Source: Strongylocentrotus purpuratus
Taxonomy: Eukaryota > Echinodermata > Echinoidea > Camarodonta > Strongylocentrotidae
Direction of reading: 5' to 3'
Length of the DNA: 64,000 nucleotides
NCBI RefSeq assembly: GCF_000002235.5
Contig: NW_022145540.1
Span: forward strand, 182,501 to 246,500
Part shown: piece by piece, positions 50,845 through 62,800 of the stretch
How the letters are laid out: every line of letters begins with the position of its first letter
Numbering within the stretch: position 1 is the first letter of the stretch
Program-made: the position numbers and the translations under genes
The notes under the pieces: model-generated
Told to the model about the DNA's origin: nothing
What the model saw: only the letters and a program-made list of their open reading frames with translations
The model's database searches: none

Positions 50845-53800
50845 GTATATCCCCCCCCCCCCATTTGATAATTTCGAGACATATTTTCTCTGCATAGTAA
50901 TAAAGCAGACTCGTTTCATGCTTGATATATCATTAATGAAAGGAATGACAAGGGTCTGCATCATTCCCACAGAACACATATAATTTGTGTTCATATTCAC
51001 CCTGTTTCATGGTACAAGGTTAAGGATTGTCAAATTTGCATACAATTCCAAGGAAATGGGATGAATTGACTTTTGGAAGTGATCGACCCATACTGAACAT
51101 TGGTTTAATACAAACAACTGCCATGGCTAGGGATGTGTAGAATGATTACTACTACTGACAGATGCAGTGGAAGCACTATTAATTTCCTTCGTCAGTTTGC
51201 AATGTTCTTATTTGATTTGTTTTGATTTTTGATTTACCAACAGCAATACAGAGTTTCATACAATGTGTTTACATATATAGAAGAGAACTATTGATTGGTA
51301 AGAGGGGCCAGATAACAGCACATATGCTAGTCGAGCCTTTAACCTCTTAAACAGCTATTAAACAAAGTATTTTGGTACAAATCAGTTAAAAAAAACGTAA
51401 CAAATCAAGAATAATGAATTTAGTATCGATACTTTACAAAAATAAGAATACTTAACAATGTCTTACAATATACAAAATGATAATGTACAATATAATTTGT
51501 GTATATATGCAGACTATTTAACTAGATATTTCATTCATGATTTTTTCAACAAATGACTTGTAACAGAATTCCGAAATATACCGTGTTAATCTGACATTAA
51601 TAGCTCTATTCCAAAATTCACTGCCCACAAAAGACAATGTAAATTTACCTTGTGCTAAATTCATGTATCATATTCTTCCATCAACAGAAACAATGGTAGA
51701 ACTTTTAAAGTCATCAATACAGGCTGGTGATGTGAAGAACGCTGAGATCTGGGCTGGGAACCTCGCTAATCACCAACCAAAGCTCAGTATCTTGGTTGAA
51801 ACAGCTGGTACTACCGTTTCTTCAAGCAGTGAAATATCGTTAGTGCCCCTACTAGTTTCTTATATCTTTTCTTATCTTTTCTTATCTTCATTTGTTTTCC
51901 CCATCTCCGGTCTTCTTTGTATGGTCCTCCATATTTCCAATATTTTTCTGATGTTTTTTTAAAGCTTACATTGATGGAGATTCATCGAAATTAAAATTAA
52001 GAATGTTGGTGCCATCCAATGTAACGATAGCTGGACTTGAATGTCAAATTTTTCTTCATGGAAATTATCAAGTTTTTAGTGAAAATATCCGTTTGTAGAT
52101 TAGTTCCCATTATTAGATATTGCAAAAATGATAAATGTTAGAAGATCTAACCCCAATAATTTGGAATACTGTTATAGCTACCTGATAATGAAATTTAATT
52201 CTCACATGGTTATTTTACACTAAGCATCTCTTTCAGAGTTGTTATTGTCTTCATAAGATATATATTTTTATTACTGGATAATGTGAATGGTTGTGAATTA
52301 TGAGTCTATAGACAATGATAAGTTCAAGACATCAATGAATGACTAAGTAAACTGATGTGAATTGATATTTCACTAAAAAATTATCATCAAACTTAAAGGT
52401 AAAGACCAGTTATGGTCATGCGATTGCATTGTGAAAGAAACGTTGTGGAATCGATCAGAAAAGGTTGATCATCTAGCATCTAGCATCTGCAAGGTTCTGG
52501 AATCATCAAAATGATAAAAAATTTGGCCCATTCTTCATAAAGTTACAAGCACTATACACAGAAAGATGTATATGGGACTACCCTATATCTCTCACAGACC
52601 ATGAGAGAAACAAATTTACCAAATATATGAATTAGTAGGCGGGTTTCCCGGCGAATGTTTTATCATCACGTATTAGTCAAAACATATTCTTTCACATGAT
52701 TGGTAATGAGACCTTCCATTTCATTTTTTGAAATTGGGGCGTTTCCAATACTGGTCTTTACCTTTAAAAGGATTTAAAACAATTTCTATCCTTTGACATA
52801 TATGTACCTTTGATGAGGCCTCACAAAAAAGATGTTGTATTGCCCTTTAGGTGCCTACCAACACCTGGGTCGGACGGTCGGTAGATTTTTTTTCTTCTTT
52901 TTCTTTTTTTTTTTGGTGTTGATTTTTTTTCCTCTTTGGGCTGATATTTTTCAGTTTTTAATGCTTTTACACCGTACATATATTTTGATTCATTAAACTT
53001 TTTTTCTTTCTTAAAAAATGGTTTAAAAAAACATTCAGTAAAAAGCCAACCAAGTAGGTCACAAAGGGCAATACAATTCTTTTTAAAGCCTGACAATATT
53101 GAGAAATGCTTGCAAACTCATGATATTTTAAATGGTGATTTCATCTTTCATATTACCTTGGAATTCACGTTCATGAAAAAGATGATTTCCCTTCTCATTT
53201 GCAGGATCCATGTTCAAGTTGAAGACAAAGATTCATCGAAATTAAAATTAAGAATGTCAGTGCCATCGAATATAACGATAGCTGGTCTGAAGAAAATGGT
53301 GAGTAAAAATAAAAACAGGGAAGAAAGTAATTACTTCACTGAGTTTACAAGTGTAGCCAGAATTTGTTTTCATGGACATTCAAAACCAACAAGAATAACC
53401 CACTTTAGCAAGTTAATATCTTTGGCCATCACCTTTATCAGTTATCTTGTATGTGTGAGAAAAAGATAGTTCCAAGTTGTCGCGGTCTGTTTCAAGTTTC
53501 TCGCTTATGCTTTATATTGTCATGTAATTCAGCTGAAGCTACGATATGATAATAAAACAAACTGAACTGAAAAAACTAATACTATGTGTACATTACATCT
53601 ATTTTTTTTTCTGCAAAAACTTCTTAGAGTCTCTTTGGTTGGGGGGGGGGGGGTGGGGATGGTTGAGGGTTTGGGAGAACGTAATGTAAGAAGTAGTATT
53701 AGAAATAGAAGCATATTTTCATTAGAACATTTTCTTTTCCTATTATTTTGGGGTTTTTATCATAGAAAAATTTAGCTGAAGGTCATACACAATGTTTAAG

Positions 53801-56800
53801 TTACATATAATATCCTTGAATTTCAATTTGCCGAATTATTTCTACTGATTACTTACAGACTTGTCTCACATACGCTCTTCCAACGCCAGTCCAAAATTGG
53901 CTTATTGGGGGCCGCATCGCTAAAGACACCGAGACACTAGCAACCAATGGAATCTCGTCTTCTGGTGCAACCCTTTACCTCTATTTGACCTCGGCTTTAA
54001 AGGTCAACACTACAAAGCATGCGCTAGAGATTGAGAAGCATGCTATCTCTGAGGAGCGAAAACATCCAAGACATACCAGTAGGCCAGAACTAAATAGGAC
54101 AAAAGGTAATCTACTACTGAATGATACTTTTGCTTAAAAGCTAAATCCAAATAATTTGCTTTTGATAGATGCAGATTTAAGTTGAATTAGCATAAGTATA
54201 CACAAGAATCATTGCCAGAATGTTGGACATTAGGACTTGCATTTAGTACGCTTAGGCCAACAAAAAAAAATTGTTTGGTTGTCCTTGATTGCTATTCTGG
54301 AGTAGGGGCAGGCGGGCGGATTTTTTTTTTTTTTTTTTTTTTTTAATAATTTTTTTTCCATAAAAAAAAAAAATCTTTGGGATTGTCAAGCATTTAAACA
54401 AACAAAGTCTATAAAACACTTTAATATGGTAAAAGACTAGTTTAATGTACAATAAATATCAAGACCAACACAGAAAGTATTATGGGCTTTGAAATACGGC
54501 ACCTTTTAAATCTCCATTGTACTACTTATAGCTACTTGCGCCCTCTATGTAGCAAACAATGCCTAATCGGTGACCATTGGTCTGCCATTATCCTCTTTAT
54601 CTTATATTAACTGAGAGCTGATTTGATGAGATAACCACCTGTGCAGTGACCTTGCAGGGTGGTCTAATCCCTCCTGTAAACTAGTACAGATGGGCTCTAA
54701 AATGAGTTTAAGAATGCTCAGACCCTGATTTGAATGAACGGCATTTTGACATAGAAAAATAAAAATGGCAAGTTTAATAAATACCTAATTGCGTACTGAA
54801 AAGACCAAACTGGCAAAGGGACCCATTTTGATCCTTGCAAATGCATAAAATGGTATGTTTGGCATTTAAGATTGCTCCCCCCCCCCAAAAAAAAAAAAAA
54901 AAATAATAATAATAATAATAATAATAAAAAATAAATTAAAAAATTAAAAAATGAAATAAAAAAAAATTAAAAAAATGAATAAAAAAAAAAATATATATAT
55001 ATATATATATATTTAAAAAAATTTAAAAATACGAGCAGCCCGAAAATGACGAGCGGGCGGTCGAGGACAACCAAATGATTTTTTTGGGGGGCCTTATGGA
55101 GCTGTAAACCATCGGTCAAGATAAACCTCTTTAATGAGTGGACCGAACTGTGAACAGGTCGGTGGAAGAAAGTGAGATGTTAAAAGTGACGGCTTGAAAA
55201 AGTACCGATAATTATGAACACAGAAGAAAATCAGAAACTTGAATGATAAAATGCCTCTAATTTTTTTAATAAGAAAGGTTATGTAAAGCAAAAAAAATTA
55301 CTGACTTTTTTTTTTATGAAATGTAATGAAGGAATTTCTTGCGATTTTTTTTTTTTTAGAACCCCAAACCCTACAAAGGACCTCCAACAACTTCACAGAA
55401 GGTCGCGGTACTTTGCGGACCTCACATAGCAGAGTCACATCTCCCCCACTGCATGAACCAGACTCGATACAAAGACTTGCACCATCGACAAGCAGTTCCT
55501 CGGATAGGTGGTCTTCAGGTCCAAGGTCTCCACAGGTTGAAAGAGTGCCTGAGGTGAAGAAGAAACCAACGGCAATGGAGGTGAGTTGAGTTTGGGAAGT
55601 GTCGTAGTCAGACACAATAGTGGGATACAAATTGCAAGCCTTTACAGTAAGGCCTAAAGGAAAAAAAGATGTTGTATTGCCCTTTAGGTGCCAAAACATG
55701 GGTCGGTCGGAAATCCTTTTTTTTTTTTTTATCTCCCTTTTGTGCTGATATTTCTCAGTTTTTAATGCTTTAATATTTTTTTTCTCTAAAAAACGGTTTA
55801 AAAATATAAACTTTTTTAAAAAGCCGACCGAATATTTCAAGATTTTGGGGTTGGTCGCAAAGGGCAATACAATTTTTGTTTTGTTTTAAAGCCTAAGGTT
55901 AATGCTAAATGAATGGGAACAAGGTGCAGTGTTGAGAGGTTTAGGCGTTATTCCGGCTTCATATCCGATGGGAATTCTCTATAATCTGACAAGCATTACC
56001 TATTCACAACAAGGTAAATTATGAGATGAGAAAAAATGGTAAATAAGTGAACAGTCTATGGCTTTATGAATAACTGTATCAACTTTATTCAAAATTCATG
56101 TAGAGTCAATGGCATGAGGTCAAGGGTTACATGGCCAGAAGAATTATTATTCCCTTGCCGACGAAGTCAGAGGGGATATAAAAACGCTGCCGTCCGTCTG
56201 TGCGACCGTCCGTCACAAATTTGGTTTCCAACCGATAACTTCAGTAATGTTTGACTGATTTTAATGAAATTTGATGTAAAGGTACATGATATCAAAATAC
56301 AGGCTAGGTTCGATTTTGGAGTACGTAGGTCAAAGGTTAAAGGTCATAGCTCATTAAATATGCGAATCTGGTTTCCGATCGATAACTTTAGTAATGTTTG
56401 ACTGATTTTAATCAATTTTGATATGAAGGTTCATGGTATCAAAACACAGCGTAATTTCAATTTCGGAGTATGTAGGTCAAAGGTCATAGCTCATTAAATA
56501 TGCGAATCTGGTTTCCGATCCATAACTTTAGTATTGTTTGACGGATTTTAATGAAATTTGATATGAAGGTTCATGGTATCAAAACACAGCCTAAGTTCAA
56601 TTTCGGAGTATGTAGGTCAACGGTCATAGCTCATTAAATATGTGAATCTGGTTTCCGATCCATAACTTTAGCATTATTTTACGGATTTTAATGAAATTTG
56701 ATATGAAGGTTCATGGTATCAAAACACAGCCTAAGTTGAATTTCGGAGTATGTAGGTCAAAGGTCATAGCTCATTAAATATGCGAATCTGTTTTCCGGTC

Positions 56801-59800
56801 CATAACTTTAGTATTGTTTGACGGATTTTAATGAAATTTGATATGAAGGTTCATGGTATCAAAACACAGCCTAAGTTCAATTTTGGAGTATGTAGGTCAA
56901 AGGTCATAGCTCATCAAATATGTGAATCTGGTTTCCGATCCATAACTTTAGTATTGTTTGACGGATTTTAATGAAATTTGATATGAAGGTTCATGGTATC
57001 AAAATACAGCCTAAGTTCAATTTTGGAGTATATATGTCAAAGGTCATAGCTCATTAAATATGCGAATCTGGTTTCCGATCCATAACTTTAGTATTGTTTG
57101 ACGGATTTTAATGAAATTTGATATGAAGGTTCATGGTATCAAAACACAGCCTAAGTTCAATTTTGGAGTATGTAGGTCAAAATTGAAAGGTCATAGCTTA
57201 TTAAATATGCAAAAACACCTAATTATATATGTGAAAATGTGGTTAACTTCCTTGCCTAGTAATATAATAGTATAGTCCAATGGAGGTAACTTGTTCTGAC
57301 ATATATAGGCCACTTGTACCCTGCGAGGGGATGCTACGCTTTGCATTGACTTGTTTCTCCTTGAATGATTGGTGATAGGGATTCGAATATTTGAATCTTT
57401 GTAAGTGTTTCCATGATGATGGTTAGGAGTTACAATTTTTTAAAATCTTGATCAGTTATATAGGTCAGAAAACACAAAGATTTTAAATACAGAATATGCG
57501 TTACATTTTTTTTTGCAGAAAAATAAATAAATAATCATATTGTTTTACACTACAATCACATTACAGTGTAACATTAAAAAACAAGAGTTACAATTATGTT
57601 AATGCTTCAGTCAAAGAATCTTAGACAAATTAAGGGCTATTCACATATAGCCAATATCCATAACAATGAAATCTGTCTCACAATGGTATTCGTTGTTGTT
57701 GTGTCTTCATTGTCCAATTTTATTGTTGTCATTGTCATTATCATTACCAGTGGTATGTGACTAGTATTCAATGCCTTATTTAGGTAAATGACGTTTCGTT
57801 AGCATTAAAGTATTTCTTCAAACCATCTCCTGTGCTATTTTTTTGCTTAGGTTGGATGGGTGTGTACAGCCTGCACCCTGGTCAACCCCCCTCTCATACC
57901 GGGATGCCAGGCTTGCACCACTGCACGACCCGAAGCATACTCGGTTCCTACAGAAGGCTCCTACTCAATAGACCCGTCGGAGAGGGCCTTTCAGAAAGAA
58001 TCGGAAGAGAAGGAGCAGGCTTTTTTAGAGGTGAGCAGTCTAACATTTCATTTGATGTAATCCGTGCATCTAGGGTCCAAAAGTCTGAACACATATTTTG
58101 GAGTCTTAGAATTGCTTGTTTAAGATTTATAAAGGAGAATTCAAAGTTTGGATATTTTCCACCATGTCTAGAAAGAAAGATCTCAGGTGGAGAGGTCAAG
58201 TTATACCAAATTTTGCAAATGATTTTGTTGAAAGAAGAACTATTGTTGGTATTGAGGAGACAAGAGGGAAGGTTTAATGCCAGGTCATATTTGTAAAGAG
58301 TCCTTTAATCAAGAAGGTGACAGAGCCAAAAGGTCAAGTGCTTTGTACAGTCAAACCTGATTATAGCGACCGCCCAAGGGGAACACAGCAAGTGGTCTTT
58401 GTAGACAGATTCCTTTAGTACATGTTTCAATGAGAAACCATTTTCAAGGGAAACAAGCAGGTCTTTGTAGACAGGTGGTCACTAAAGCAGGTTTGACTTT
58501 AGTTGTCAGAGTTCTTTTTATGCAATTATTATTATTATTTTTATGATTATTATTTTTTATATACTGCGCTTTTCCCAGAGCAACCCAAAGCGCTTACAAG
58601 AAGAATTCTACACAAAATGAAAATGAAAACTTACAGAATCCTAAAAATCTGGATTACAAAAAAATATGTTTTAAGTCCCTTTTCGAATGAAGGGACAGAT
58701 GGTAGAGATATAGGCAGAAATATTACAGTCATACTCATAAGGGTCCAGCAGATTCACAAAGGTATTATAAAAATAATCAGAGTTAATTTTGTGCAATGAG
58801 GCAGAGAAACGATGAAGATTGGTGGAAAACTCCTGAGAAAGCAACAGTATGGACCCACACGAATAATATAATAATACATTTTTATAGAGCGCAGAAACTA
58901 TCCAACATGCAGTATATATTTTACTGCACTACTAAAGCTCCTGATATGCTTAGATTTAAAGTTAATTGAAAGGCTTCTGAATACGAGTTGGTTTTCAACA
59001 AAAATTTGATCAGATGGCGACAGATTGGGCTCTTGTTATGACAAATAGAAGTGGAAATTTGCTGCGAAGCTAGGAGCAGCATTATCATTAGGGTTCAGCT
59101 GATTGAGCAGTGCATGTTCAAGTTTCAAGTTCATTAATTCCCACTTCAAAGACTACTTAGTACATAATTGTGTAGCTATATTGCATCCTTACAATTGGAA
59201 GTCAAAATATATATCACTACACACAGAAGGAGAGGGAGCTGGTGATTCAGAACTATCAGGATCTCTTAAGGATTGACGATCAAGACCTGGTCCTGAATCG
59301 AGAACCCTTTGACTGTCCTGTATGCCTTGTGGACTATGAATCTGGAGAAGGGGTAGTGCTAAGGGAATGCCTTCACATATTCTGCAGGTAAGACAACATC
59401 ATGAGGCTATTGAGTTTCTGCAGGGAATCCTTTGATTGTTTTGTATGCCCGTCGGACTGCGATCCTGCACTGAAGGTATAGTGCTCTGCGAGTGTCTTCA
59501 TAATTGTGCCAGGTATTAGAGTTTTCAGGCTAGTCTGTAGGAATCAGGACTTTGTTTATTGTAATGTATAACCAGGGGGTGTTCCACAAGATCCTAAGTT
59601 GAACTTATCTCTAAGTTGGACATAGCAATTATGGAAGCCATCAGCATGTTTGAAAATATTTTTTAAAAGTTATTTTAAAAGGCATAAAATGTTGATTCAT
59701 TTAAGTCACTCATATTTTCTATTATCAAGGAGATTTCATGTTCTTGATGTAGAATTTATAAAAAGTCTTAAATACTTAAATTTGCTTTTGAATATACTTT

Positions 59801-62800
59801 ATTTTAAGGCTACAAATGGCTCTCCATAATGTTTAAGTCCAACTTAGAGTTAAGTTCGACCTAGGATCTTTGTGAAACACCCCCCTGGTGGATGTGATTG
59901 ATGGAATCAGGTAGGGCTGGATCATGATTGGAACATGGTTTTTGCATATTTTCATACGTGTTGCATGTAAGTCAGGTTTATCACACTAGTAATCAGTAAA
60001 ACCGAATTCTTTACCACATATTCTTAAAGTAATTTATACGAATTATATCACAAGACATACGGAAATACAGTACTGGTGTGATTAAGTAAATCTTTGGAAT
60101 AAAAAAATAGATTACGAAAATCTGCTGCTCACAAACAATATTTTGTTGTAACAGGGAATGTGTAAGCCAGCATGTGATGCAGTCAACAGATGCCTTGGTC
60201 AAGTGCCCCGGGATGGAAAATGGCGTCCCCTGCACACAGCACGTCCTTGAAAGAGAGATCAAAACAGTGAGTATCTTCATGTACTTGCAGATCGGTGTGA
60301 CCACCAATTTGTAATTGTTGAAATGACAAATGGAAGAGGGTGGATATTAAGCCCACAAGAGTGAAAACTATAGTCTTGTAATCTCTACGTACAGAACACA
60401 GAATATTATGGGAACTATCCAATTGTGCTGTGAGTCACTGTACAGTAATACAGTTAAAAACATGCTACACTTTAGTGATTTGTGAGTGTTGTTTGAAGCT
60501 GCTGTATTTTTATATGGCTAAGTTCACACTCTATGTCAAATTTTGAATGCTATATCTGTTGGCAAAGTACTGAGAGACAGGGCATTCACTGCCAACACAA
60601 TCAAGTGATGACACAATATTTTCATTCTCACCTTTCTCTGAACAAACGGACAAAAGAAATTGATCTAACTTAGCTTTCTGGTCCTTGCAAAATGTTTGTT
60701 GATATATTTTGTGGGAAAGAGAGTCTTTTCCCTTTAAATCATTGCCTTTAGGAGCTAGATGGTATCTGTTATTGAGCCATTAGGTATGAGAGAATCCTTT
60801 AGTCAAAGGGATGATGTGATATTATAGCACATCGTTCACTCAAATGAAACTATTTCATCTGTTGTCACAGCTCTTGAGTGAAGAAAACTTTCAGAAGTAC
60901 CTGGAACGCGGTCTTCGTCGGGCGGAGTCCAGCGCGGCCAACAGCTTCCACTGCAAGACAACAGACTGCAGGGGATTCTGCTTCTACGAAGACAACAACA
61001 ACTTCTTCAACTGCCCTCTGTGCAAACGATTAAACTGTTTGACATGTAAAGCCATTCATGAAGGCATAGACTGTAAGCAATACCAGGAGGATCTCAAAAC
61101 AAGGGCGCAGAATGATGTGTCGGCGAGGCAGACGCAAGAAACCCTGGAGGTGATGTATTCTTTTCCCATAATAATGAATAATAAGGCATTCCTATAGCGC
61201 CCTCTATCTTGAAATTCTATTCCGAGGTGCACTAATTATTACCCCCGCCTTTGCCTAGCTGCCATTACAGCACTCCAGCGTTTCAAGGAATTAATTTCTG
61301 CCAGGTACCCATTTATCTCACCTGGGTCGAATGTGGCAAATGAAGATGCTCTTAATCTGTGTATCCTTGAACCGCGGTGTAGTCAGTTCTTTTTCTTCAC
61401 TTTTATTTGCAACCTTCTTTTATTTTCTTAATTTTTTTGTTTCTCTCCTCATTTCATACACCCTCCCCCGTTCTATCACTTCACCTTTTCCCTTTTCATG
61501 CTGCTCCTTCTCCTTCTGAATTCAAATTTGTTTTAATTTTCTCCCACCATTCATCCATGACTTTCTTTCAACAGGTATGAATTTATTTATTAATGTATTT
61601 ATCCTATGTTCTTTATACAGGGTAGTGTCTACAGCATTGCTTTGCATAAGAGCCCTGTATTACATAGTACAATTAAAATACAATGTGCAACAGCAGTCAA
61701 CTTAATGAATAGTGAAATAGTGCAATACATAATAAAAGAAAGCAAGAGCAAAAGTATAGACTGATAATGGAAACAAATATTAAGACTTTTGATCGCGATA
61801 CACAATTCAGCTATAAATATACTTTTATTAATCAAGATTAAATACCAGAAAGGGTAATGGTGGTACCCCCTATCCCCTAATAATATTAAGGTATTTGTTA
61901 TCTAAGAGCATCTCAGTAATTCTGCCTGCTTTGCAATGTGCTTTTTATTCCTATTTTACAAATTTTAAAAACATTTTTTCTTTTTAATTCTTATCGTAGG
62001 AATTGGTGAGAAGTGGAGAGGCCATGAAGTGCCCTAATTGTAGTATCATTGTGCAGAAGAAAGGAGGTTGTGATTGGATTAAATGTTCGGTCTGCCAGAT
62101 GGAGATCTGCTGGGTAACGAAGCAAGCTCGATGGGGAAAAGGGGTAAGTCAATGAAAGAAATGAAAATGTATGATTTGAAATAATAAAAACATAATATTT
62201 ATAGAGCACATAACAAACAAAGTTTCTCTATGCGCTGTACAAGCATGAATAACAAGAGAAATATATTCACACAAAAGGAATCAAAAAAGAGAAGTATACA
62301 AATCTTATAATGCATGTAGTCATTCAGAGATTTATTGAAGAATTGTAGTACATTCTTGCAGTCCGAATAATGAATTGTGATGTTTACAATATGATTGACA
62401 TTATAAAAAACGATGGTACGAAATTGAAAATTGACTGAGAGCACATTATTAAATATTGCTAAAAAACTACCAGTACCTCGGATCTAGCTATATGTTGATA
62501 GCGTAGATCAACAAAGGACCAATGAATATGAACAAGTTGGAAATATTAAGACTGTTTTCAAAAATGAAATGTTTTGACTGTTCCATGGTCTTAGTGTGAC
62601 GTCATCAAAAATCTACTTTTGGAATTTCTCAATGTTTTCTTTTTTTCCGAAAGAGCATAAAAAATGATGTCTGAATGTCGAAAACCAATTAAATATGTAA
62701 AGTACTGGCTGAGATATGACCATCTGAATAAATAGATGTCCTATACTAGGAACTCAGTGTTATATTGCTCTGGCTCATAACCATATTCACATATCAAAAT

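Noticed and set aside
55298..55867. 189-residue - frame
   Set aside because: Antisense to exon 7 and a MITE; no recognised domain, whereas the + strand exon fits in phase.
57832..58296. 154-residue + frame in a different phase over exon 8
   Set aside because: The alternative frame gives the four-cysteine NZF finger and phase continuity; this one does not.
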